DNA of 64,000 nt from JACWAE01 sp963847595 (GCA_963847595.1 CAWKAJ010000003.1:1-64000); one strand, 5' to 3'; shown: positions 8,886-18,649, numbered from the stretch's first letter. The notes: generated by a model from the letters alone, not told the origin. Numbers and translations are program-made.

Positions 8886-9431
8886 ATGAAACAGAGACTT
8901 GTCACAGTTGCAATAAGTGGAGCCTTTGACCCTATCCACGTTGGTCATGTTCGGTACATTCGCGAAGCGGCTAAACTAGGTGATATGCTGGTGGTAATCT
9001 TGAATGGCGACGATTTCCTGCTTAGAAAAAAGGGGTTTGTGTTCAGGCCATTTGAGGAGAGAAAGGAAATTCTGGAAAACGTCAAGGGAGTTGATGAAGT
9101 TATTGCTTCTGTGGACGAAGACCAGACTGTATGTAAGACGCTGGAACTGGTGAAGCCCGACATATTTGCGAAAGGCGGTGACAGGACTGGACCGGAAAAT
9201 ATTCCCGAAGCAGAGACTTGTCGCAAAATCGGCTGTAAATTGGTCACTAACGTTGGAGGAGGCAAAATTCGGTCAGGTAATGAGCTATCCTGGAAAGTTA
9301 AAGATTTAGGTATGGAAGATACGAGCAGATTGAGAATCACCTGCCCTTACTGTGATGACCATCCCTTATTGAAAGAGAAGTGTCTCTATTGTAAAGGTAC
9401 AGGTAAAATAGTGGTTGGAAAGTCGGATTAG
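8886..9431 (+). CDS. Cytidylyltransferase-like enzyme with DnaJ-type zinc finger tail
   Basis: Residues 1-135 are a nucleotidyltransferase-fold domain of the RfaE/TagD type: GAFDPIHVGHVRYI contains the HxGH nucleotide motif and FAKGGDR fits the conserved second half. Such enzymes join CTP (or ATP) to a phosphorylated small molecule. Residues about 150-175 add CPYCDDHPLLKEKCLYCKGTG, a CxxC ... CxxCxGxG knuckle like the DnaJ cysteine-rich repeat, not usual for the family. The gene stands alone. Substrate unknown. Confidence 0.85.
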   Translation: MKQRLVTVAISGAFDPIHVGHVRYIREAAKLGDMLVVILNGDDFLLRKKGFVFRPFEERKEILENVKGVDEVIASVDEDQTVCKTLELVKPDIFAKGGDRTGPENIPEAETCRKIGCKLVTNVGGGKIRSGNELSWKVKDLGMEDTSRLRITCPYCDDHPLLKEKCLYCKGTGKIVVGKSD

Positions 9432-9599
9432 AAAAGAAATGTGGGGAAACTGATTATCAGGAGCACCCAGAATTCTCACGGTGAAAACTCTGCTTAGTTT
9501 GTGCAACCCGAACCAAGCTTAGTCTAACCAATTATAGTTTGCGTCATAGCTTAAATCTAGGTGGAGCAATAGCTGGAGAGCAAGGAGTGTCAGACAAAA

Positions 9600-9821
9600 G
9601 TGCCAAGGAAAAAGTTGAACGTGGCATCAGACTGCCCAGGTCATCGCGATGAACTGGTGGCGAAGCTCGAGGAGGTGGACAGGATAATCCGCGTTGAGAT
9701 AAGGAGAGAGGTAGCCTCTGTAAGCCATGACACGTTCGCCTCATCTCGAGTCGCCTGTTTAATGAGGGCCCGTGCAGATGTTCAAAGCGCAATCACATGT
9801 CTGCTTGGTGCTAGCCATTAA
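9600..9821 (+). CDS. Hypothetical small helical protein
   Basis: A 73-residue GTG-initiated ORF; AAGGAG lies about 13 bp upstream, further than ideal. The sequence is rich in Arg, Glu and Val and looks helical (DELVAKLEEVDRIIRVEIRREVA). No family recognised. It may be real, but support is limited to an open frame and moderate codon character. Confidence 0.35.
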   Translation: MPRKKLNVASDCPGHRDELVAKLEEVDRIIRVEIRREVASVSHDTFASSRVACLMRARADVQSAITCLLGASH

Positions 9822-10140
9822 GAACACTGCTTGACAGGCTTGCTCCAGCAAAACACATGATCTGAGTGTGCATCTGAGGCTCCGCCGCTTAGATATACTT
9901 GAACTGTTGCGGTTCAAGCCCAGTGAAGATCTGAAGAAGGGGGACACGATAAAAATCGCTATTGAGAAGGCTTAAGTGCCTGCATCCCCATAGCGGGGCC
10001 GTGGCAAATCCGGAGTTGCCTCCGCTGCATCTTGGAACGATAACTGGAGGTAAAGCGGGCCAGTAAAGCAACCGCTATATAGTGAAAAGGTAAAGCACTG
10101 TAGTCTCTGCATTAATCCGCTGTTTCCCAGCGTGGAAACT

Positions 10141-10296
10141 TCAAGAAAGTAGATATCCACGGGCAGAGCCCGTGGAACCCTGCCCTTCGGGTTATTGGTA
10201 TCACCAGAGATCGCATCCGTCAGATCGAAGCTGAGGGTCTTTGCAAGCTGAGTCACTGTAGCAAGTCAAAGAAACTAAAAGATTACCTGGGGTAAA
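10141..10296 (+). pseudogene. Remnant of sigma factor region 4.2
   Basis: Read in the frame ending at TAA 10294-10296, the segment gives IGITRDRIRQIEAEGLCKLS followed by KSKKLKDYLG. This is the helix-turn-helix and C-terminal tail of a primary-type sigma-70 factor (VTRERIRQIEAKALRKLR consensus). No start codon, region 2 or region 3 is present upstream, and the sequence before it has degenerated, so this is a gene fragment. The stretch 9822-10140 holds only a 35-codon open frame without clear support. Confidence 0.7.
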
Positions 10297-10335
10297 GTTG
10301 ATTTAGCTGGTGCTGTCGCACCCAAGGTGGTGGAA

Positions 10336-11601
10336 ATGGAAAAGCTGCAAACAATAGTAATGGCTGGGGACACGGGTGAGAGGTTGCAACCTTTGACAAG
10401 GGAGCGAGCTAAGCCAGCCCTTCCATTCGCGGGCAAATACCGGCTAATCGATTTCGCGTTGAGTAATTGCATCAACTCAGGGGTGCGCAAGATTTTCGTG
10501 CTCACACAGTATAGGTCGGGGTCATTGAATGTCCATGTCCAGGAGGGCTGGGGTATTTCAAGCTCGGGGCTTGGGGAATATATATACACCGTGCCAGCTC
10601 AACAGAAGCACGGAGCGGATTGGTACCGTGGCACAGCCGATGCCGTACGGCAGAACATGGATTTGATTGGAAGAGGAGAAGTTGAAGATATTTTGATTCT
10701 CTCCGGTGATCACGTGTACAAGATGGACTACCGCCAGATGCTGGCCTACCACAAGAGGAAGGACGCCGGTCTGACCATATCCGGGATCAGGGTAAAAAAG
10801 GAGCAAGCTGCGTCAAAACTTGGGGTCTTGGCGGTAGACCGAAATCTCAGGCTAGTCAAGTTCGAGGAGAAACCCGCCAAGCCAAAGACGGTTCCGGATT
10901 CGCCGGACCATGTTCTTGCATCAATGGGTGTCTACATCTTTAAGATGAGCGCTTTAAGAGAGGCCCTGCAAGGAACGGAAGACGACTTCGGCAAAGAGGT
11001 CATTCCCAGAATGACAGCTAAGGGTTATAAAGTCTTTGTTTACGACTACGAGAATGAGAACAGGATAGAGGATTTCGTGATCGAAGTGAAGGAAGGTAAA
11101 AGAAACAAAGTCCTGGTCAATAGAACTCGAGATTCCTCCTACTGGAGGGATGTGGGCGATATCGATTCTTATTACGAAGCCAGCATGAACCTTGTAGGTG
11201 TGGACCCGCTGTTCAATCTCTACGGAGAGAAATGGCCATTCAGGTCATATCAGAAGCCGCGCCCTCCAACCAAGTGTGTTCTGGGAGGAAGTACGTCGGA
11301 TTCTCTGCTGTCTGATGGCTGTATCATCAGCGGCGGTACGGTCTGGGGTTCTATTGTGTCTCCAGGCGTGGTTGTTGAGAGGGACGCTCTGGTGGAGAGG
11401 TCAATCATATTTGATGATGTTAACGTAGAGCCTGGGGCGAGGGTAAGGCGAGCGATCGTCGACAAGGAATCCAGAATCCAGGCTGGCGCCACTATCGGCT
11501 ATGACCATGAGGCAGATAAGCGTAGAGGCTGCACAATATCAGAGTCCGGGGTAGTAGTTGTTCCCAAAGGCATGAGTTTTAGATTGACGAGCGCAGCTTG
11601 A
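10336..11601 (+). CDS. glgC: Glucose-1-phosphate adenylyltransferase-like protein
   Basis: 421 residues. Makes ADP-glucose from ATP and glucose 1-phosphate in the family. The start is ATG 10336 behind AAGGTGG. Visible: KYRLIDFALSNCINSG, GTADAVRQN, ILSGDHVYKMDY, FEEKP, and a left-handed beta-helix C-terminus (SDGCIISGGTVWGSIVSPG). The glycine-rich pyrophosphorylase loop, normally AGGxGxRL, reads AGDTGERL here, so the second Gly is Asp. ADP-glucose could feed the TreT-like trehalose synthase at 59145. Confidence 0.88.
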   Translation: MEKLQTIVMAGDTGERLQPLTRERAKPALPFAGKYRLIDFALSNCINSGVRKIFVLTQYRSGSLNVHVQEGWGISSSGLGEYIYTVPAQQKHGADWYRGTADAVRQNMDLIGRGEVEDILILSGDHVYKMDYRQMLAYHKRKDAGLTISGIRVKKEQAASKLGVLAVDRNLRLVKFEEKPAKPKTVPDSPDHVLASMGVYIFKMSALREALQGTEDDFGKEVIPRMTAKGYKVFVYDYENENRIEDFVIEVKEGKRNKVLVNRTRDSSYWRDVGDIDSYYEASMNLVGVDPLFNLYGEKWPFRSYQKPRPPTKCVLGGSTSDSLLSDGCIISGGTVWGSIVSPGVVVERDALVERSIIFDDVNVEPGARVRRAIVDKESRIQAGATIGYDHEADKRRGCTISESGVVVVPKGMSFRLTSAA

Positions 11602-11678
11602 ATAACGGTGGTTACGCTCTATCATGAACTTCGATGAGGTAGATGGTTAAGTGAAGGACCAACTCCAGGTGTGAGAGT

Positions 11679-11993
11679 ATGGGCGCGTACGAAGACCTCG
11701 TTCAGACTATCAAGCAGACGGAGGTGATGCAACATGCGTTAGCCGGCCTTCAGGAGGAGCCGGTCAAGCTCCTGCGGGCTATTTGTAAAGAGTATGAAGC
11801 AAGCAATGAGCCAGTCAGCGATCATCATTTTCATCTTTCGGGATATTTGGGTGAGATTGCACTGCGGGCGCTCTTGTCAGCGGGGCTAATAGAGCGGCAG
11901 TCAGGAGATCGGTCCTCCATTTTCCGCTACAAACCGACGCCAGCAGGCATAGAACACTACAAGAGCCTAATAAGAGAAACACGTGGCAAGTAG
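11679..11993 (+). CDS. Small winged-helix-like protein
   Basis: 104 residues; AGGTGTGAG precedes ATG. The second half (GYLGEIALRALLSAGLIERQ ... FRYKPTPAGIEHYKSL) reads as a winged-helix DNA-binding domain with its beta-hairpin wing and a typical T-x-A-G-x-x-x-Y ending. The first 40 residues are helical. Likely a transcriptional regulator; target unknown. It lies 77 bp after glgC on the same strand. Confidence 0.6.
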   Translation: MGAYEDLVQTIKQTEVMQHALAGLQEEPVKLLRAICKEYEASNEPVSDHHFHLSGYLGEIALRALLSAGLIERQSGDRSSIFRYKPTPAGIEHYKSLIRETRGK

Positions 11994-12191
11994 TCTGGGG
12001 CCTAGATCACGGCACTGCTCGCACCGCAAAAGTCAAGAATTACGAACTGCCCGAACTTGCTGACAATCGTGTCTCTGGGCGTATCCCCAAGCTGAACGAT
12101 CTAGCGAAGTGTTGGAGTCACACTCCGTCAAAAGGTATTGACCATCAGCCTTCTTGTACAAGTCAAGTGCCAGCTTGAGGATTTTTCTCGT

Positions 12192-12854
12192 CTACCCTTG
12201 ACGGCTCCTAGAGCTTTCCAGATAGAGAAGGGTGGCTTTGACCCGGGCGTGGATACCCTGTTCGTGGGAAAGATGAAGCTCCTGATATATGGCGTTTATG
12301 TAGGTCTCAACCGACTTGCGGGACAGGTTCAACAACTGGGCTATTGCAGCGTTGCTATAGCCTTGAGCCAGGAGTTCCAGAACCTCCTGATGTCTGGGGT
12401 TCAATCTCGCCAGTGCCGAGCCTTGCTTGGGGCGCAGGTTCGATACCACAGCAGGGTCCAACACAACCATGCCAGCCTTACTACCCTGAATGGCACGGAC
12501 AACCGTTGCTAGGTCAGGTGCTGTCTGTTTAAGAAGATACGCCCATCCCTGCATGGTCTCTAGTGGTAGGCTTGTCACATAGCGCCGCTCATTATGAACA
12601 GACAGAATTACGATACCAGTCTGGGGCCTTTCCCTCTTAATCTGCAAGGCTGCCTCGATTCCGTCCAGCTTTCCCGGGAGCTCAATATCCATAATCACTA
12701 CATCAGGTTTCTCTTGCTTGGCCAGACGGATTGCTGTCTCCCCATCTCCCGCTACCCCTACCACCTGCAAACCTTGCTCTGCAGAGAGGGTTCGGCACAA
12801 AAGCTCTCTAAAAAGCGGCTCGTCATCTACCACAATCAACCTTGTTGTCTGCAT
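12192..12854 (-). CDS. NarL/LuxR-family response regulator
   Basis: 220 residues. The receiver domain (1-120) has the acidic pair VVDDEP, the phospho-acceptor Asp in PDVVIMDIELPG, and a conserved SVHNE switch region. A GerE-type helix-turn-helix follows (LNPRHQEVLELLAQGYSNAA to SRKSVETYINAIYQ). It should bind DNA when phosphorylated. No histidine kinase lies nearby, so the partner is encoded elsewhere. Confidence 0.92.
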   Translation of the reverse strand: MQTTRLIVVDDEPLFRELLCRTLSAEQGLQVVGVAGDGETAIRLAKQEKPDVVIMDIELPGKLDGIEAALQIKRERPQTGIVILSVHNERRYVTSLPLETMQGWAYLLKQTAPDLATVVRAIQGSKAGMVVLDPAVVSNLRPKQGSALARLNPRHQEVLELLAQGYSNAAIAQLLNLSRKSVETYINAIYQELHLSHEQGIHARVKATLLYLESSRSRQG

Positions 12855-13477
12855 AAGGTACTTCTTCCCCGCGCATCTGCCATCTCATGCTATATGCTAT
12901 GAAGCATTTTGCATCAGTCGTTCTACCTAATTATGTCAGGTGATAACACTGTTGTCCTTTTTGTTAGCTGACGCTGGGCAATATAAACAATCCATCGAAT
13001 GGTTTCAGGTCATAGAAAGGTGCGTGACATCTTATGGCTGGGACGGCATACCTAAACCCGCCACCCAAAATGGAACAATTCTAAGTAAGCAATTAGGCTT
13101 GGAATGGGCAACTGCACGGCGAATGCAGAGATTCAGTCACAGCCAGAAAGAAACTGGATAATTCCAACAGCATGAAGAAGGATACCATCTTGTTAGGATT
13201 CTTTCGGTTCTTCAGAAGAATCTCACTATCATGTTCTCTTTGCTGCCCTTTTTGATGCACTCCTTCAACCCCGCTACCCCAACGGAGCCCTGTAGCTCTT
13301 CATGCTATCCTGGAGGTCAGCCCCTGCGTCATTTACCACTCGGTTCGACATTCTTTCAAAAAGTTGAGCATATTTCCTCTGCGAAAACCCAGCGCACCGA
13401 AGTAGTACTCGGAGCCTAATTCTCCCAGTTGTGCTAAGGGCTTACCAGTCAAACTGGACATCGTCGGCCAGACGTTC
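12855..13477. other. Gene-free interval
   Basis: No convincing gene. An open frame at 12940-13161 lacks a ribosome-binding site and family resemblance. A copy of the small dispersed motif (TAGCTCTTCATGCTATCCTG) lies at 13293-13312. Confidence 0.4.
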
Positions 13478-13741
13478 TCAATTTATCTGCGTGCGCTTCA
13501 GGCTATGTCCGGTTACTTCAACTAGCAAGGCAGCCACATCATCGCGTCTGAACCTTCGGTCGCCCCGTGGGCCAATACGATATGCTTTTATTACCCCCTG
13601 GTCGCTCCACCGTCTCAGCGTGTTCTCGTGTACGTAGAGAATTCGGCATGCTTCTCCAACATTCAGCATGACGCTTTCGGGGTAATGCCAGTCCCTTCCA
13701 CGAGGAGTCTGTCGTGCTTTGGCCATCGCTGTGGGCTCCAT
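13478..13741 (-). CDS. MerR/excisionase-type DNA-binding protein
   Basis: 87 residues with a MerR-like helix-turn-helix: LNVGEACRILYVHENTLRRW, then SDQGVIKAYRIGPRGDRRFR and a short helix. This resembles free-standing binding modules annotated as helix-turn-helix domain proteins or excisionases. The N-terminal 24 residues may not be translated, as no ribosome-binding site precedes the first ATG. It lies alone; 13742-14257 contains no supportable gene. Confidence 0.7.
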   Translation of the reverse strand: MEPTAMAKARQTPRGRDWHYPESVMLNVGEACRILYVHENTLRRWSDQGVIKAYRIGPRGDRRFRRDDVAALLVEVTGHSLKRTQIN

Positions 13742-14257
13742 GCCAAATATTACCCGGTTGCAAGGACAGGCTGGATGCTGTTTGCGGCCTTGGCCGCACC
13801 AGCGCCTGTTGCAGAAGTCTGCACCTTAGGATAAGCAGAGTAAACCGACACGAGCAGATGATGGCATATTATGGAAACTTCGCGGCGGACTAACTTATAC
13901 TACTAGTTTGTCGGGTTGTCAAGTTAGTTTTCGCCTTTGGACTTGGCGCACGCGAATGGAGTTCAGGACAATGACCTCTTGGTCACAAGTTAGGCATTCG
14001 ATACATCGAATCTACAGCGACACCCTGATTCGGATTTGCCAGTTTGGGAGGTGGGCGCTGCTTGTATGTTGGGACCCCAGGAAATTGAGTGAAGCTTTGT
14101 CGGCGCTGCGTTAGGCGTGGGTGCTCAACAAAACGCTACTTTGTTCACATACATCGCTAACTCGGCATCAAATCGTCGGTCCCAGAGATCCGCTTGCCTC
14201 TTGATCATTGCCTGCGTGCACGGCAGAGCGAACCATCGGATTTCACGACTGATATTG

Positions 14258-15649
14258 TCACAATGCCTCTGGCCCAACTTGGTAGTTTTGTATCTCTTCG
14301 ACATATAGCTTCAAAAAACTCTTCGCTTTCTCCCTTGAAAATAAAGCAGGCCTATAAGTCAGAGAGATACTTAGATTCCTATTGTAGATACCCACGCAGA
14401 TGCTTAGTCCCATAGGAGTTACCACAGGCGCGGAGCCAATCACGTTGATAATTTTGGCGCTCCCCATGCTGGTCACTGCAGGTTCATCGGCGCCTATTTT
14501 AGGCCAGAGCACCCCCAAGTTGGTAATAAGAATACTATCGACATAAGTTCTAGTAATCATCAAGAACCTGCATATCATCCTCATGAATGCTAGAGGGAAA
14601 CAAGAGCAGAAGTAGAAGAAGTAAACCAGCGAAAAAGCTATCCTATTTTTGGTCGCATATATATTGTCTGCCCTTACCTTCCTTAACAGCTTCACGGGAT
14701 CAACCCTGTCCTTGGGGTATGTTACCGGAGAAAGCCAGGAGGCCTGATTTGCCACAATGTTTCGAAATCCTTTAGGGCTGATGTTCACTGGAGCCATTAT
14801 GCGTATCTTATTACTGGTCTTTCCGTGCATGCTATTCCATTTCTCTATAACTCTGTAACATGCTGCCAAAAGGATATCATGTATCTCAACACCGACTGAA
14901 CTTGCTTTAGACTCCATAGACCTCATCCCTTCCGAGTTTATAATCTCAGAACACAGGTGCACTTCTTTAGAGCGTCCGGATTTATCATGAAAAACCCTTG
15001 TCGGGGGAGGATAGGTGGCCAAAACGAACCGATGGAACAGGCTAAAAAACATCTTCATATAAAAGTGTTCTACCCTGGCTCTCTCCCCATTAGCGAATTT
15101 CAGCAACTCATCGCCTTTAAGGGCCATCCGTATGCCCTGCGTCGATTTGGAATTCTCGGAAGAAAGAGCGTTATTGTAGTTGTCGAAAACTCTCCTCATG
15201 AAAACAATGGCTCGGATTCCATCTGTTGAGGAGTGGTGAAAAGCGAAGGCTAGACAGGATTCAATCGCATTCTTCTTCAATAGAAGAGCCCTAACAGGGA
15301 ATGCTTTCCTTAAATCCATCGGCTGATTCATCCACTGCCAGAGACATTCTTCGTAGCCTATATCTTGAAGTTGGGACAGATCCTGGACACTCAATACACC
15401 CTTTCCTAGATTGTCCTGTGCTTCGCGGAAATGTCTGAAGTATTTACTTCGTAGGAGTGTTCTCATTACGGGATACGTTTCTTGGGCACACATAATTGAC
15501 TGATTTAATTTAACATGATCGATTTCACCCTCCAGATCTATAAACGCGTGGATGAGCGCGCGTTCACCTATGCTGTCAAGGGCTAACTCGCATTTGTCAA
15601 CGCAGTTCAGGGGTATTATCTTGCTAGGTCTTCTTTCTTTTGTTCCCAT
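14258..15649 (-). CDS. Stand-alone condensation/acyltransferase-fold protein
   Basis: 463 residues with a chloramphenicol-acetyltransferase-like fold: the catalytic HHxxxDG motif appears as HHSSTDG about residue 138, in a family that includes NRPS condensation domains and wax ester/diacylglycerol acyltransferases. A hydrophobic stretch around residues 325-350 (LVYFFYFCSCFPLAFMRMIC) suggests membrane association. No carrier protein or NRPS module is nearby. Likely an acyl- or glycolipid transferase; substrate unknown. Confidence 0.72.
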   Translation of the reverse strand: MGTKERRPSKIIPLNCVDKCELALDSIGERALIHAFIDLEGEIDHVKLNQSIMCAQETYPVMRTLLRSKYFRHFREAQDNLGKGVLSVQDLSQLQDIGYEECLWQWMNQPMDLRKAFPVRALLLKKNAIESCLAFAFHHSSTDGIRAIVFMRRVFDNYNNALSSENSKSTQGIRMALKGDELLKFANGERARVEHFYMKMFFSLFHRFVLATYPPPTRVFHDKSGRSKEVHLCSEIINSEGMRSMESKASSVGVEIHDILLAACYRVIEKWNSMHGKTSNKIRIMAPVNISPKGFRNIVANQASWLSPVTYPKDRVDPVKLLRKVRADNIYATKNRIAFSLVYFFYFCSCFPLAFMRMICRFLMITRTYVDSILITNLGVLWPKIGADEPAVTSMGSAKIINVIGSAPVVTPMGLSICVGIYNRNLSISLTYRPALFSREKAKSFLKLYVEEIQNYQVGPEAL

Positions 15650-15888
15650 AGCTTTAATAGACCTCAGTATTCATAGTGGTGCTTCTCCTATGTAGCGTAA
15701 AAATCCAGCCGAAGTATAGCATAAGAGAAACTGCAAAAAAACAAGCCGTAAAACTGAGGATTGTGAACATACTGGGGCTACACAATTGTCAGAATTAGTA
15801 TATTGAATAACAAATGGTGATGACTCCAGCTACAATAGAACGGTGCAGCTTATAAACACCAAATCTAAAGAAGAAGGAGCCATCACAA

Positions 15889-17160
15889 ATGAAGAGTACC
15901 GCAGCCTGGAAACTAAAGCAAGTGCCCCAGGGATACCTGATCATAGGAGTTGACCCTCACAAAAAGAGGCATGCAGCAGTGGCTATTACTCAAGATTTCA
16001 CCACCCGAGACAAATTCAAGTTCGATAATACCAGAGAAGGGCTGGAAACCATGTTACGCCGAGCCAACACGGAAATGGTGAAATACAGTTGCCGAGGCAT
16101 CATGTTCGCTATCGAGACAGGAGGCCACTATTGGCGAAATATCGCCTATTTTCTGGATGAGCAAGGCATTCCCTTTCGTTTCATCAACCAGTTTACCTTG
16201 AAGCGGAGGCGGGAAGGGAAGGATCTCAATCGGAGAAAGAATGACTATCGCGATAGTGAGGTAGCAGCGCAGCTCTTATGTACCGGGGAGTTTACTGAGA
16301 GCACAATCCCGCAGGGAGTTTACGCTGAACTGCGCACCGCCCATAATGCCTATCGCCGGTTGGTCAAGGAAAGGACCAGAATAATCAACCTAATAAAAGG
16401 GCTTCTGGATGCGCTTTTCCCTGAGTTCACTCTGGTCTTTAAAGATCCCTGTGGTTTGACGGCTCTGAGTGTACTCTCCACATGCGCTATCCCCAGTGTG
16501 ATTGCCGGGATGACGGAGGAGGAATTTGTGGCTACAATTAAAGCCCAGCATCAGGGCCGCCTTATGCGAAAGAAACTGAGAGAGCTTAGTCATATGGCGA
16601 GAGTGTCAATCGGAATTGCGGCAGGCGCCTGGTCGATATCCTCGGAGATTTCATTCCTGGTAGAGAAACTCAAGCTCATTAGAGAGCACATTTGTATCAT
16701 AGAGAGGACGCTGATCAGTCTGGTGGATGAGACAGAGGAAGGGAAATACCTGCTGTCCATAAGGGGACTCAATTATATTGCTGTGGCCGGATTACTGGCA
16801 GAACTTGGTTGCTTCAAATTATACCGGACCGCGAAACAAATGATAAAGATGGCTGGCAGTAATCCTACCGAATCAGAATCAGCAGGGAAACGAGGTAGCC
16901 ATACTCCAATGAGCAAGCAAGGGCGTCCGGTATTGAGATACTGTGCCTGGACATCAGTTATTCCTATGCTACGACTGAATTCGGATTTTCGTGCCTGGGC
17001 CAAGCAGATGCGTGAGCGGCCGGCGCATGCCAATCCCCTTAATGGAAGGGAGATCGTGGGAGCAGCACTCAACAGGTTGTTTCGTCTGGCATTTGCCATG
17101 GTGAAGAATCAAACTTATTACCAGATTTCAAAACCAGAACCAACGCTGGTAGCAGTCTAG
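15889..17160 (+). mobile_element. IS110-family transposase
   Basis: 423 residues. The N-terminal DEDD RuvC-like domain shows IGVDPHKKRH, AIETGGHYW and NDYRDSEVAAQLL; the C-terminal Transposase_20 part shows GLNYIAVAGLLAELG, AGSNPTESESAGKRG and the conserved Ser region near SKQGRPVLRY. It appears intact, behind GAAGGAG. IS110 elements lack terminal inverted repeats, so the ends cannot be set from this one copy. The 238 bp upstream and structured DNA downstream may encode the guide (bridge) RNA. Confidence 0.92.
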
Positions 17161-17164
17161 AATA

Positions 17165-17400
17165 TTGGAGGTTATTGTAATTGCATCAGGGTGGGCAGGG
17201 AGACGCCGCTGTCAGTTTTGGGAGCTCATTAGAGCAAACCCGTGTGCACAACATGGTGCCCCTGCCTTCCTGGCCAAACCCGTATGAGGTATGATGGGAC
17301 TCCGCCCAGGCGGATGAACCCGTATCTAACAGCTAAGTTGGGAGCCAGGTAAAAAGGGGCTGGGGTCTGCCCACCGATGTGAAGATAAAACAGAGGCGAT
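17165..17400 (+). other. Structured DNA downstream of the IS110 gene
   Basis: No gene. The stretch contains several short stems: GGCAGGG pairing with CCCTGCC about 60-80 bp on, a TCCGCC-CA-GGCGGA hairpin, and three AACCCGT(A/G)T repeats. Bridge RNAs of the IS1111 subgroup lie downstream of the transposase, so this is a candidate location (inference only). The rest up to 17620 contains no supportable gene; a dispersed motif copy lies at 17545-17566. Confidence 0.3.
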
Positions 17401-17620
17401 ATCATACTGGAGTCATTGACTAAAAAATATAGTATGTTGTTGGACGGATTGCACTTAATGGCTTTTTGTCCATTGGTGCGCATGAAACCGCGAAAGTTAT
17501 CGTAACTGTACGGACAGTTAAACAGATACACCCACATCCGCTTGTAGTGCTTCATACTGTCCTGGAAGGTGTGTGGTCAGATATACCTCGACGGCAATAA
17601 AGTGGTCAGTGCAGACCGTC

Positions 17621-18142
17621 TTACCACTTGACAGGAACAGGCTTTCCTGGGACTCCAACTACCGCTGGACCTGCCTCTAGGTGTAACTTATCAAGCGCTT
17701 TGTCTCTCAGTGCCCTGTGCCACTTCTGAAATTGTTTCTGCTGCTCCACTGGTATATCAGATATCAAATCGGACACTATAGACCTAAATACAGGAAGTCC
17801 GTCTGCTAAGAGTTTTTCGCCCTTGGCTGTTATCTTGACTTCCGTGAAGGGATGCCCCTTCCGCTTCGGTATTCGTTGAACAAGGCCCGTCTTTTCCATT
17901 CTGTTAAGCAATCCAGCAATGGTCTGATTCTCTCTATGGGTCATGCGGGCTATCTCTGCAGGAATCAAGACCCCAGGATAGTCTCTACAAGCCCAGAGGA
18001 CAGCTATTGTCTCAGGTGTCAAACCTAACTTGGCGAGTCTAGCCTCAGCTACTCTGTTGACCGCAAGCCACGCTTGTCGAAGCGTTGTGTAGGTTGTGAG
18101 AACTCGGTCGGATAACTCGAAGTCGTAAACATCAGGCGTCAC
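17621..18142 (-). CDS. MarR-family transcriptional regulator
   Basis: 173 residues starting with GTG behind AGGAGGAGTTAA. A winged helix is visible: LTPETIAVLWACRDYPGVLI, PAEIARMTHRENQTIAGLLN (recognition helix), RMEKTGLVQRIPKRKGHPFT and ITAKGEKLLADG. The N- and C-terminal helices match the dimerisation arms of MarR proteins. No divergent target gene is adjacent, so its regulon is unknown. Confidence 0.88.
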   Translation of the reverse strand: MTPDVYDFELSDRVLTTYTTLRQAWLAVNRVAEARLAKLGLTPETIAVLWACRDYPGVLIPAEIARMTHRENQTIAGLLNRMEKTGLVQRIPKRKGHPFTEVKITAKGEKLLADGLPVFRSIVSDLISDIPVEQQKQFQKWHRALRDKALDKLHLEAGPAVVGVPGKPVPVKW

Positions 18143-18282
18143 TTAACTCCTCCTCTACGTGTAAGCATTTAAGCTCAAATTATACATTAAATATCTTGAA
18201 TGGCAAATGGTTCTTTCCTCTCACAGTATTGTTATTCACCCAGAGGTGTTAGCAGAAGGTAACACGCTTTGGACAACACAAG

Positions 18283-18555
18283 CTAAGGAACTAGCTTCGG
18301 ATGCTCTACTATTGCGGATGATTGTGCGACATTTCCCAGCACCTTCGCCGCCATATCCTCAATAAGTAGATTCAATGACGGCAGATAATGAATTTGATTG
18401 CGCTGCATCAGCCTGGCCGCCTTCTCAACAATGGGGCTGTTGGTCAAATGGCACTTTCTTACAGCTTCCATCCCCTTAACTATACGGAGACATTCCTCAT
18501 AGGATAGTTCTGGTTTGTAGTTTTGGTCGATGTTTTGTTCGTAAGGCTGGCGCAT
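18283..18555 (-). CDS. Hypothetical protein
   Basis: 90 residues, ATG with only a weak upstream GAAGATAG. Sequence is mostly helical (ELSYEECLRIVKGMEAVRKC). No recognised family. It is divergent from the small gene at 18650. Confidence 0.4.
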   Translation of the reverse strand: MRQPYEQNIDQNYKPELSYEECLRIVKGMEAVRKCHLTNSPIVEKAARLMQRNQIHYLPSLNLLIEDMAAKVLGNVAQSSAIVEHPKLVP

Positions 18556-18649
18556 TTCTATCTTCTAACGGATAGATTTACTCTATTTTCAGGAGATTCT
18601 TGCATTAGTATACCTTTCGCAATAGAATATCTCAAGAGGTTTAAAGATA

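Noticed and set aside
12940..13161. 73-residue plus-strand ORF
   Set aside because: No ribosome-binding site, no family resemblance, isolated in gene-free DNA.
17229..17555. 108-residue minus-strand ORF beside the IS110 gene
   Set aside because: Sequence lacks protein-like regularity and no ribosome-binding site precedes it; it overlaps the structured flank.
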